A DNA stretch of 62,401 nucleotides, taken from NCBI GenBank assembly GCA_036504075.1, contig DASXVX010000066.1, forward strand, positions 1-62,401, in the 5' to 3' direction. Below the pieces are notes generated by a model that saw only the letters and a list, made by a program, of their open reading frames with translations, did no database searches and was not told the origin of the DNA. Of the stretch, positions 52,401 through 59,365 are shown one piece after another. This stretch comes from DASXVX01 sp036504075 (GTDB lineage: Bacteria > Bacillota > Sulfobacillia > Symbiobacteriales > Symbiobacteriaceae). The number at the start of each line of letters is the position of its first letter. Within the stretch, counting starts at the first letter, position 1. The position numbers and the translations under genes are program-made.

Positions 52401-53750
52401 GATGTCACCCACCTTGGCGGTGACGGTGATCTTGCCAGAGGTGGTGCCGGCGAATTCACCCGTGTTCGGGTTGATAACGCCGCCAGCGGTGGAGGACCAC
52501 TGCACACCAGTCATGGCGACTTCGTTGCCGCCAGCGTCGACGCCCTTGGCGGTGAAGGTCACAGCCTGGCCGATCTTGGCAGAAGTCGGGCCGCTAACAG
52601 TGATAGTCTTCAGATCGCCGGCGACGACGGCGACGTCGAGGCTGGTGCTAACATCACCAACAGCGACGGTGACCTTGCCGGTGGCGGGCTTCATAGCAGC
52701 GGTGACCCGGCCGTTGGCGTAGGTGCCAACTTCGGCCGGAACGGTCACCTTCGGGTCAGCGTCCTTGATGACGTTGCCCTTGGCATCCTTGGCGACGACG
52801 GTCAGGTCGGTCGCTTCGCCTGCCTTCAGCAGAGCCTTGCCGAGGCTAGCTTCGACCTTGGCGACAGCGCCGACAGTGCGGGCGACCTTGACGGTCTGGG
52901 AGAAGGAGTTGCCGGCGAGGTCATACTCCATGACGGCGATGGTGTTGTCGCCCATGGTGAGGCTGACCGGAGCGCTGAACTTGCCATTGGTGAGGGTCAC
53001 GGGGCTCTTGGAAGAACCCACGTAAACGGCGATGGCGGTGGCATCAGCGATGCCGGAGATGGTGACGGAGTCGTTGTCCGTGGTGGGGGCAACGGCGTCA
53101 AGGGTCAGCTTCAGCGCGGCCGGCTTGGTGTACTGCGTGTAAACAGTCTTGCCGGACGGAAGCTTGTAGGAGAAGAACGCCTGGTCGGCCAGGTAGAACA
53201 CCAGGCCGCGGGTGGCGGGGGCGCCAAGGACCGGGGTGACAGCGGCGGCGTCGTCGGCGCTGATCAGGTTGCCGGCAACGGCACCCGCCAGGTAGTCCTG
53301 CGGCCAGCTCTTGGAAGCGTCGGCCGGAGCACCCAGGAACTTCATGACGAAGGCGATGGCTTCAGCAGTGGTAACCTTGCCATCGGGGTTGAACTTGCCA
53401 TCGGGCATGCCCATCTTGAAGCCGTTGGCTTCAATCAGGTTCTTGGCGAGGGCGATTTCACCGGAAGCCCAGTGGGCGGCGGTGTCGGGGAACGCAGGAG
53501 CGCCCTTCAGCAGCTTGGCGTCATTGCCCTTGCCAAAAGCACGAACGATGATCGTAACGAGCTCGGCACGGGTGATCGCATCGTTCAGAGCCAGGTCGGA
53601 ACCGCCCTTGCCCTGCACGAGACCCAGGTCCTGCATCCGCTTGGCGGCGGCGGGGACGTCAGCCGGGTAAGCGGCAAACGCAGTACCCACGAGACCGACA
53701 AGCAGGCCCGCCGTCACGACGACGGAAGTCAGCTTCTTCATCAGACCCAT
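49470..53750 (-). CDS. Giant SLH + bacterial Ig-like repeat protein C, probable main S-layer protein
   Basis: 1426 aa. Signal peptide LTSVVVTAGLLVGLVGTAFA, cleavage before AYPADVP; three SLH domains in about 25-205 (AFPDTAAHWASGEIALAKNL is the best). About ten Ig-like repeats follow, with turns such as KDAKGNVIKDA, QDANGAVVTDA, QDKFGNVVPNA, KDAYGNTISGA and TDANGNTVTNA. Codon usage is visibly more regular and C/G-ended than in proteins A and B, as in a highly expressed gene, and the leader is long. The ATG at 53750 follows AAGGAGG at 11 nt. It is the best candidate for the lattice-forming S-layer protein, though proteins A and B have the same design. Confidence 0.9.
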   Translation of the reverse strand: MGLMKKLTSVVVTAGLLVGLVGTAFAAYPADVPAAAKRMQDLGLVQGKGGSDLALNDAITRAELVTIIVRAFGKGNDAKLLKGAPAFPDTAAHWASGEIALAKNLIEANGFKMGMPDGKFNPDGKVTTAEAIAFVMKFLGAPADASKSWPQDYLAGAVAGNLISADDAAAVTPVLGAPATRGLVFYLADQAFFSYKLPSGKTVYTQYTKPAALKLTLDAVAPTTDNDSVTISGIADATAIAVYVGSSKSPVTLTNGKFSAPVSLTMGDNTIAVMEYDLAGNSFSQTVKVARTVGAVAKVEASLGKALLKAGEATDLTVVAKDAKGNVIKDADPKVTVPAEVGTYANGRVTAAMKPATGKVTVAVGDVSTSLDVAVVAGDLKTITVSGPTSAKIGQAVTFTAKGVDAGGNEVAMTGVQWSSTAGGVINPNTGEFAGTTSGKITVTAKVGDISSPFDVNLFGAAAKLAIVAPTNLIANGTDTKTVTVQIQDANGAVVTDATDSVTLAVSGTDIKVEDSSGTATVNPQTKNAVNGVATFTIIQPTDLNANTGFAAKTASLNGYSGTLTGAVASVTSVAPAVGSVQIFATPSASIIDIAGSVTVKAKVLDTTGVQITSPSAFSVNLTNGSIGVGTLSATIVSLTAGAKESGSVTFTPNGTQGAISISGATTAGYTVLPLNLTARIAGPAYQMAWSTTPVDNNADNGKFTMKVAVQDGLGTTKTNDNATSVTVTAKLTDGTTKTATGTVANGVASIEFSPTNTNELTTVGAWTFTAASGSLVAPAAVTANVTAGAPAQIGDVKANGTATTYTLVANGTQTATVSVEIQDKFGNVVPNATNSVTFTAGGSGVVSGVSTNTGTTVAAANGVASLTVTAGVTDGASTTISATGKKDANNNLTGGASLTLSTQYVGPAANIAVSSVPNGGAIAWPTAGTDFTVKFKVVDATSGTPRFVSTDNGRAVTLSVLKGSTVVSTQAGTVVNGIAKFTVNLQSVSTSYTFKAAANFNGTDKSITSGSVTVVAGTPASLTIDTGSLTSVETGTVVALSPVAKDAYGNTISGATITNFSYTLDGSADKVGAGKMLDSVANTFTAPATQATNTIADADGKASVTVGAKTTDNLTVNAVTISTYIAGPAYQVKLVSTPAAVTAAGTLKVTVGVYDGAGALKTNDNSTQVSLDIPANVTNPDAAVKVVAGVGTKVTNGTFELDVTNVTKAGTYQFESNGTTAASVTLVKASGISVVVNPDVATKVVADSTSAIQANGSSIALMKFRVTDANGNTVTNATGTVNFTASGGGAVLLTSNAPILAGVAMAQVKATTTPGTLVVTPSIDGSSLTMNAGSITVGVLAVDSSKSSVSVSGGTIIVQLKDINGNAVTGQAANLKQVKADNTGAFAAFAEVGTTGVYTVTKDALATKVNYLADGVTITFSMTLP

Positions 53751-54171
53751 CTGATTGGTTTCCTCCTTCAAATCGAATCGAGTCCATGGGGCCGGAGCAA
53801 TTTACCTTCCCCACGAGCGGTGAACATGGAGAAGAGTTTTAAACATAGTTGTCGGCACTTTATAGACATGAACCATTGGGCCAGACGATATCCCGAGGCT
53901 CTGATCGACCGCTAACTTGATTCGTGGAACCCAGTTGGAATCCTGCATTCGCCGGTTGGCAAATGGTGCTGCAAATGGGCGGGCGTCGCGCGGCGTATAA
54001 GGTTTAGCGGGATTACAGACGAAACTCGAGACCAAAATGTTCCCGACTAAAACTAACGTTTTCGCGAACCTCTGTATATTACACGGGTGGATAGACGCTT
54101 GGCTAGAGGATTTGTTCCCGGATTCGCGCGATTTTTGGCTGGAATGTGTTGGGGCGGGGGCAGGGAGACAC
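53751..54171 (-). promoter_or_regulatory. Long 5' region of the main S-layer gene
   Basis: About 420 bp from the terminator of the upstream gene to the S-layer start. It holds TATAAA (53864-53859) and TTATAC (about 53998) -10-like boxes but no good -35 partners. An open frame across it (53802-54188, minus) has no ribosome site and looks non-coding. A long leader fits the known long, stable S-layer mRNAs. Confidence 0.45.
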
Positions 54172-54200
54172 AAAAAAAGCGCCGCCAAAAAGGCGACGCT
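54172..54200 (-). terminator. Terminator after the NYN gene
   Basis: AGCGTCGCC-TTTTT-GGCGGCGCT on the minus strand, with one mismatch, followed by TTTTTTG. Confidence 0.88.
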
Positions 54201-54214
54201 TCAACCGTGGGCCA

Positions 54215-54257
54215 TGTTTGGTTCAGGCGCTTATGGACCGTGTTTGGTTCAGGCGCT
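54215..54257. repeat. 17-bp direct repeat at the 3' end of the NYN gene
   Basis: TGTTTGGTTCAGGCGCT occurs at 54215-54231 and 54241-54257, period 26. The second copy contains the stop codon and last codons of the NYN gene, so the gene's end is duplicated in the 3' UTR. Confidence 0.85.
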
Positions 54258-55049
54258 GGCGCTGGGCTGCTCCTTGGTGGGCGTACCCACCCCCATGACC
54301 CGCTTGACCAATTCGTGCTGCCGGCTGAGGCGGCAAGCGGTGGTCGGAAACAGTTCGTCCTTTGGGTTTGGAACCTTGTAGGTTTCGATTACGCCCTCGG
54401 AAATGGCCTGGTTCACCAACTCGTAGGTCTTCCGATCCACAATGTCCGAGCCGGCAAGCACCCGGAGGAAGTACTTGAGTCCGACAAACGGCTTGCCATA
54501 CTCCGCGGTGTCCAGCCGCCGGATCATCATCTCCATATCGTACATGGCCGGCGGCAGAATGCCCATGAGCGCCTCAATGGTCGTAAAGTAGTTGACGAAC
54601 GACATGACGTCCTTGCTCATGGTCTTCTCGACTGCAACCACATGTACCATTTTACCGCGAGCCCGCAGCTTCCGGATTACCTGAATCATATCTCGGTCAC
54701 CACAAACCAGAATGAAAATGTCGATGTCCTGCCGATTGTACATGAGTTCCAGGGCGTCCAGGCTCATCTCTATGTCGGCGGCGTTCTTGCGTGTGCCGTC
54801 TTCATAGTTCTTGGAGAACACATGCCGGGGTTCCACGCTGCGGCGCTGCAGTTCGGACAGCAGGCCCCGGAACTCCTCGTGGTCAAAGTCGGCGTAGGCT
54901 TGCATGAGACAGACCGGCCCCCCGCCGTGCTTCTGCTCGCCCAACTCTCTGAGGCTGTTGATTAGCTTCTCGGTATCCGGCGTGGTTCCGTACTGTTGCT
55001 TCATGCTCCAGTAGATATTCTCGTAATCCATAAAGATGACGGTATTCAA
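54249..55049 (-). CDS. NYN-domain (PIN-like nuclease fold) protein, LabA/DUF88 type
   Basis: 266 aa. The acidic metal centre of the NYN fold is visible: D8 (IFMDYENIYW), D92 and D98 (KNAADIEMSLDAL), D118 and D120 (CGDRDMIQVI). The domain covers about 1-160; a C-terminal winged-helix-like region (about 190-266) may bind nucleic acid. Such proteins are predicted or shown ribonucleases, or interact with RNA. Start ATG. No toxin-antitoxin partner is next to it. It lies upstream of the main S-layer gene, separated by a terminator. Confidence 0.88.
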   Translation of the reverse strand: MNTVIFMDYENIYWSMKQQYGTTPDTEKLINSLRELGEQKHGGGPVCLMQAYADFDHEEFRGLLSELQRRSVEPRHVFSKNYEDGTRKNAADIEMSLDALELMYNRQDIDIFILVCGDRDMIQVIRKLRARGKMVHVVAVEKTMSKDVMSFVNYFTTIEALMGILPPAMYDMEMMIRRLDTAEYGKPFVGLKYFLRVLAGSDIVDRKTYELVNQAISEGVIETYKVPNPKDELFPTTACRLSRQHELVKRVMGVGTPTKEQPSASA

Positions 55050-55280
55050 CAGGGTCCCTCCTTATTACTGATCCTCCCCGACAGCGGGTAACGTGCACAC
55101 CTAGCATGGGCTTCTCGCTGCCCTTCCATACCTCTGTTCGTTGTTAGCATACGAATCTGGCAGAGGCAGTGCTACCGCCCGGCAACCTGCCACCCTGTCA
55201 TCGGATAACCCCAATACTTTGGTTATGCCCCACAACTTTAACATTTGCCATTTTACATAGAAAATCCTGCCATTCCGCAC

Positions 55281-55311
55281 AAAAAAATGGAGCCAGCACT
55301 AACGGCTGGCT
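55281..55311 (-). terminator. Terminator after the YwgA-like gene
   Basis: AGCCAGC/GCTGGCT stem followed on the minus strand by ATTTTTTTG, 14 nt after the stop codon. The remaining 230 bp up to the NYN gene show no other feature. Confidence 0.85.
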
Positions 55312-55324
55312 TTGTTTGTATACA

Positions 55325-55840
55325 TCAGGAGATTCGATATGCCTCCAGTTCTTCGGCAAAGATGCCGGCGGCCCGCACCCGGGCCGGGTCGGAGAACTTA
55401 TCGGGCTTGAGCCGGGCCAGCGTCTCGCCGGCCGCCTCGCCGTCCTGGCCTTTGGACCGCAGGTAGAGCACGGTGGCAACGCCCTCCAGCAGAGTCGCAT
55501 CCTGCGCGTTGAGGTGCAGCACCAGTTCGGTCGGCAACACGGCCTCTGCCTCGGGACCCCGAACGGCCTGGGCCGCGTTATGGCCCGGCGTGTAAATGTA
55601 GTGGTGGTTGCCGGCCGGGCCGGGCAGAACCTCTTCCCGGGCGAACCCCCAGTCGGTCATCTCTTTCAGTTTGACCGCCAGCGTTTCCGAGTATGGACCC
55701 CAGACATGGAGGTCGAACGGCTCGGTAAACGAGTACCCCAGGCTCTGGGCGATGAAGACCATCTTCTGCAGCTTCTTGCGCCCCCGGATTTCGCCCGCCG
55801 TGAGGAGCATCCAGGTCAGCAACCTGTAGGGTGTGAACAT
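55325..55840 (-). CDS. YwgA-like protein
   Basis: 171 aa, soluble. The N-terminal block GEIRGRKKLQKMVFIAQSLG and the following FDLHVWGPYSETL are typical of YwgA-like proteins, related to the phage-associated Panacea/antitoxin-like fold. Function unknown. As in Bacillus, it is directly next to a YwfO-type HD hydrolase (73 nt gap), so the two likely act together. Start ATG with GGGAGG at 7 nt. Confidence 0.75.
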   Translation of the reverse strand: MFTPYRLLTWMLLTAGEIRGRKKLQKMVFIAQSLGYSFTEPFDLHVWGPYSETLAVKLKEMTDWGFAREEVLPGPAGNHHYIYTPGHNAAQAVRGPEAEAVLPTELVLHLNAQDATLLEGVATVLYLRSKGQDGEAAGETLARLKPDKFSDPARVRAAGIFAEELEAYRIS

Positions 55841-55913
55841 GAGCTGCCCTCCCCCGAAATCACGTTCGTTTATGCACCGAACATATATTCGTCAGGTGTT
55901 CAACGGTTCCTGC

Positions 55914-57191
55914 TTAGCCGGCGAGGACCTTTTCCACGGCTTCGGCCGCTTCTTTCGGCACGAAGAGCACATGCCGGGTCACCCGTTCGGTCGCGATGGA
56001 CTTGAGCACGTCGGAAACCGAAGTCACTTCCCGGAGCGGCGGTTTGCCGTAGTCCATGAGAATCTGAATGGGCGGCGAGCCGCCCTCGGTGGGCTTCACG
56101 TAGTAGGAGTAGGTCACGTTGGAAGTCTTGTCGACCTCCCGGTAGTACTCCGGCTCCGGGAACCCGGCAGCCTGCACGGCCGCCAGAACCTGGTCGTGGC
56201 GGGCCACGAAGGCGTCCAGCCGCTCGTCCAGGCGGATGCCGGAGAAGAGCCGCCGGTTGATGAACCGATCCGCCAAGTCCGCCAGCACCGGGTCAGCGGC
56301 TCGGGTCCAGCACTTGATGGCGTATAGCACGTCCGTCTCATCCAGGCTGAGATACTCCGGCAAAGAGATCGCCCGCCCGGCCAGAATGGGTTCCAGCACC
56401 GGCGGCAGGTAGCCGAGTCCATCACGACGCCCGGATTGGTATAGGTGCACGGCCCGGCTGAGGAGCTTGTCCAGAATGGTCTCGATTGAGCGGGTCGCCT
56501 TATGGAAGTATACGTTCCAGTACATAAAGTACCGGGCCAGGAGGAACTCCTCGGCGGAGTGAACCCCCTTGTCGCTGAGGACGATATGCCCGTCCACCAC
56601 AGTAATGGTCTGAATCAGCCGGTCCAGGTCAAACTGCCCGTAGGTTACGCCGCACATGCGGCTGTCCCGGAGCAGGTAATCCATGCGGTCCACGTCCACC
56701 TGGCTGGAGACCAGTTCCTTGACAAAAGCAGGGCCATCCCAGGTTCCCGCAATAATGGAGGTGATTCGCGAGGGCCACCGCGGGTTCCTGCCAGCCAAAA
56801 TCTCGTAGATCCCCGACTCCGGGCTGGAGATGATTCGCTCCACCCAGCGCTCGTGGTGCGTTTTGCCAAGCTTCTCGAAGAGGTGCGAGAACGGCCCGTG
56901 CCCAATGTCATGCAACAGCGCAGCACAGCAGGCTATGGCATGCTCCTCGGCATCCAGGGACACGATTCCCCGGTCCGCCAGGTGCCGGAGCACCCGGTCC
57001 ATCAGGTGGTAGACCCCCAGCGAGTGCGCAAAGCGGGTATGTTCCGCCCCCGGATACGAGATAAACGAAGTTCCCAGCTGCCGGATTCGCCGCAGGCGCT
57101 GGAACTCGGGGCTTTGAATGAGTGCAAAAACGGTCGGGTCGGTCACAGAAATATTCCCATGCACCGGATCCCGGAACACATACTCTTTCAA
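55914..57191 (-). CDS. HD-domain phosphohydrolase (YwfO/dGTPase-like)
   Basis: 425 aa. Starts MKEYVFRDPVHGNISV at TTG 57191 (GAGGAGG at 9 nt). Metal/phosphate site: H51 (GAEHTRFAHSLGV), H94-D95 (LLHDIGHGPFSH) and a later Asp in DRMDYLLRDS. The family includes dGTP/dATP triphosphohydrolases; B. subtilis YwfO has been linked to nucleotide turnover. The 360-nt leader holds a copy of the structured RNA (57386-57508) and a terminator (57248-57279), then a CTCCCG/CGGGAG hairpin beside the ribosome site. So expression is probably attenuated. Confidence 0.9.
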   Translation of the reverse strand: MKEYVFRDPVHGNISVTDPTVFALIQSPEFQRLRRIRQLGTSFISYPGAEHTRFAHSLGVYHLMDRVLRHLADRGIVSLDAEEHAIACCAALLHDIGHGPFSHLFEKLGKTHHERWVERIISSPESGIYEILAGRNPRWPSRITSIIAGTWDGPAFVKELVSSQVDVDRMDYLLRDSRMCGVTYGQFDLDRLIQTITVVDGHIVLSDKGVHSAEEFLLARYFMYWNVYFHKATRSIETILDKLLSRAVHLYQSGRRDGLGYLPPVLEPILAGRAISLPEYLSLDETDVLYAIKCWTRAADPVLADLADRFINRRLFSGIRLDERLDAFVARHDQVLAAVQAAGFPEPEYYREVDKTSNVTYSYYVKPTEGGSPPIQILMDYGKPPLREVTSVSDVLKSIATERVTRHVLFVPKEAAEAVEKVLAG

Positions 57192-57247
57192 GGTATAAAA
57201 CCTCCTCTCCCGGGGGCGGGAGTCAGGCCTATTGTAACAGAACGAAC

Positions 57248-57279
57248 AAAAACGGGGCACCCCCGCCCAGGGATGCCCC
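57248..57279 (-). terminator. Terminator in the leader of the HD hydrolase gene
   Basis: GGGGCA/TGCCCC stem with a 14-nt loop, followed on the minus strand by GTTTTTG, 57 nt before the start codon and about 105 nt after the structured RNA. A T7-G9 homopolymer (57312-57297) lies just upstream. Confidence 0.8.
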
Positions 57280-57385
57280 AAGTGTCTACCCGGTTTCCCC
57301 CCCCCAAAAAAATCAGACACCTGCGTCCGAAAGCGTCCGCCAGGTAAGGAGGCAAAGGCCCGGTCGGACGGCGGCTGAAGGTGAT

Positions 57386-57508
57386 CGGGGCGGGAAGTTC
57401 AAGATTCGCAGCCGTGGGCAAGCGCCCGCAGCAGCGACGACATACTTCGCCTACCCATGGCGAGGACGCAGCCCACGGCGAGAATCATTTCAAAGTTAGG
57501 TCGCCCCG
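57386..57508 (-). ncRNA. Structured RNA leader element, copy 2 (unidentified class)
   Basis: Same plan and same 123-nt length as the element at 23898. P1 is CGGGGCG/CGCCCCG instead of CGGAGCG/CGCTCCG, P3 is CCGTGGGC/GCCCACGG instead of CCGCTCAGG/CCTGAGCGG; both keep pairing. P2 GATTC/GAATC and the loop sequences AATGATTCTCGCCG, AGGCGAAG, TGTCGTCGC and CGGCTGCGAATCTT are conserved. It starts 44 nt after the upstream gene and is followed by a terminator and the HD hydrolase gene. So I read it as a minus-strand leader, riboswitch-like element. Confidence 0.8.
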
Positions 57509-57551
57509 CCAGCGAAGGCCGCCGGCCGATCCGGGCCGTAAGTAAGCCGTA

Positions 57552-59270
57552 CTACGAGGTCAGGCTAAAGTAAAGGCCGCTAGAGGAGTAGGCGTTGACC
57601 GACACCCCTAACTCCGCCTGCAAAGCCGGCGTCAGTTTCAGCCACACCCGGTCCTGCATCACGAGGAAGTCCTGCGTGAGAATCGTTTTGCCGCCGTTCA
57701 GCAGTCGAATGCCCCCGTCGCTCGGGACCCAAAGCACGTTCTTACCGAAAAGCGCGTTGAACGTGTCCACGGAAATGTAAGGATTGCGCGGGTGCGGAAA
57801 CACGAACGCGTATCGGTCCGGCTTGCTGCCCACATGCATGACAATCGGCATGGCCCCCGTGATGGCGTCAAGGTAGTCCGCCGTGCCCGGCTGGGGCTGT
57901 GGCGGTTGCTGCTGTGCGGGCGGCTCCTGCTTCGGCGGCGCCGGCTGGCTGGGCTGGCTCGGCGGCGGGGTCTGAGCCGGCGGCGCCTGCTTCGGCGCCG
58001 GCGCGGGGGGGGCCGGCTGCGGGGCCGGCGTCGCCAGCTCCGGTCTGGCCTTCGGCGGCTCCGTCGTCGGACTCTGGGCGGCGGCTTGCTCCATGCTCTG
58101 GTGAACCAGCGGCCTGTAGGTATCCCGGTCTGTTGACGCCGCCAGTGTCCCCGAAGGAAGCCCCGCCGGCTGGTCGGGCACCTCCGCGCCCACCTGGCCG
58201 GAAGCCCGGGCCATGCCCGGGTAAGCGCTTACCGGGGAAACCGTCTTCAGATAGTTCGGCAGGTGCGCCTCCGGTATCAGCCCGAACTTCAGGGCCGCCA
58301 CGCCTGCCAGCGCCAGCGTCGCCAGGCCGGACAGAACGTAAAAGCCCCACCGGGCCCGTTGCTGTTTGGCCGGGTCCGGCGGTGGCGGCAGGTATTGCTT
58401 GCGAAACCCGTCCGCCGGCTTTTGCGGTAACGACCAGGGCCGGTCGTCCACCGGGATGTCCGGCATCGCCAGCGGCGGCCGGCTTACAATGGCCTTCTCC
58501 AGCGGCGGCCGGCTCGCAACGGCCTTCTCCAGCGGCCGGACTGCGATCGGCTCCTCCTGGAGCACCGGGACCAACGTGACCGGCTTCTCTTCGTGGCGGA
58601 TGGTCTGAATCAGCGCGCCAAACTCGCTTTCCCGACCCGCCCGCTCCACGTCGGCCCGCAGTTCGGCCAGCGACGTGTACGAACGGCCCAGGCAGCGGAT
58701 CAGAATGAACTGCAACGCCGACGACGTTCCCGCCGGGATCTTCGTGATCTGAATGCGGGTCATGCGCGCCGACTGCCCCGTCAGCAGCCAGTATAGCAAG
58801 GCCCCGAACGGATAAACCCCTAGCGGCTTGGCCGACGAACTCCGGGTCTCCGGCGCGTGGGCCAGCGCCAGGTAATCCAGAATCCAGCGGCCCAGCCAAT
58901 CCTTCTTGATGCAGGCCGGATCCAAAAACGCCGGCACCAGTGGCGGATCGCAGGTCGCCAGCAGCAAAATCGCATCGAGCACACTCATCAGCGCGCCCAC
59001 CACATCCGCCTCAGTCAACTGGCCCTGGCCCCGCAGGTCCTCCAGCATTTGGCCCTGGGGCACCTGGCCGATCAGCCAGCGGGTGCCCTCTTCCACAGTC
59101 AGTGGCTGTATGTGGGGCAAAGCGGGATGGCGGTATGCGCACGGCGGGGCATCCGCCGGTTCCGCAAGCAGGTAAACTACCTGGCCCTTCTGGTCCTGCG
59201 CAGTATAAAACTTGCGGCCGGCCCATTCGGTCTGTTGCATGACCGAATACTGACTCAACACGCCGCTCAC
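57552..59270 (-). CDS. Membrane-anchored pseudokinase-like protein with proline-rich linker and CuAO_N1-like domain
   Basis: 572 aa from GTG 59270 (GGGGGG upstream; GTG 59297 is less likely). The N-terminal 220 aa resemble a protein-kinase C-lobe (LGVYPFGALLYWLLTG like the alpha-F helix; ILDYLALAHA in place of DFG), without HRD or DFG, so inactive. A basic Pro-rich stretch with RPPLEKA repeats, one membrane helix (about 308-331), and a long Pro/Gln/Ala linker follow. The outer C-terminal domain (DTFNALFGKNVLWVPSDGG) resembles copper-amine-oxidase N-like domains found in wall proteins. It looks like an inside-to-outside sensor, but no function is known. Confidence 0.7.
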   Translation of the reverse strand: MSGVLSQYSVMQQTEWAGRKFYTAQDQKGQVVYLLAEPADAPPCAYRHPALPHIQPLTVEEGTRWLIGQVPQGQMLEDLRGQGQLTEADVVGALMSVLDAILLLATCDPPLVPAFLDPACIKKDWLGRWILDYLALAHAPETRSSSAKPLGVYPFGALLYWLLTGQSARMTRIQITKIPAGTSSALQFILIRCLGRSYTSLAELRADVERAGRESEFGALIQTIRHEEKPVTLVPVLQEEPIAVRPLEKAVASRPPLEKAIVSRPPLAMPDIPVDDRPWSLPQKPADGFRKQYLPPPPDPAKQQRARWGFYVLSGLATLALAGVAALKFGLIPEAHLPNYLKTVSPVSAYPGMARASGQVGAEVPDQPAGLPSGTLAASTDRDTYRPLVHQSMEQAAAQSPTTEPPKARPELATPAPQPAPPAPAPKQAPPAQTPPPSQPSQPAPPKQEPPAQQQPPQPQPGTADYLDAITGAMPIVMHVGSKPDRYAFVFPHPRNPYISVDTFNALFGKNVLWVPSDGGIRLLNGGKTILTQDFLVMQDRVWLKLTPALQAELGVSVNAYSSSGLYFSLTS

Positions 59271-59337
59271 CAACCCACCCCCCCTCCTGACGATCACTAG
59301 TTAATACGAAAATGGTTCCCCGATGTTCGAAGCGGAT

Positions 59338-59365
59338 AAAAAAAGCCGGGCCCCCGGCCCGGCTT
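59338..59365 (-). terminator. Terminator after the orphan gene at 59364
   Basis: AAGCCGGGCC/GGCCCGGCTT, 10-bp stem, 3-nt loop, followed on the minus strand by TTTTT. It overlaps the stop codon. Confidence 0.88.

Noticed and set aside
53802..54188. Open frame of 128 codons (minus) upstream of the main S-layer gene
   Set aside because: Begins inside the preceding terminator area, lacks a ribosome site and has no domain-like features; treated as leader sequence.
57297..57312. C9-A7 homopolymer considered as a frameshift or phase-variation site in the HD hydrolase gene
   Set aside because: It lies upstream of the TTG start at 57191, in the leader, so it cannot switch the reading frame. It may still affect the leader structure.
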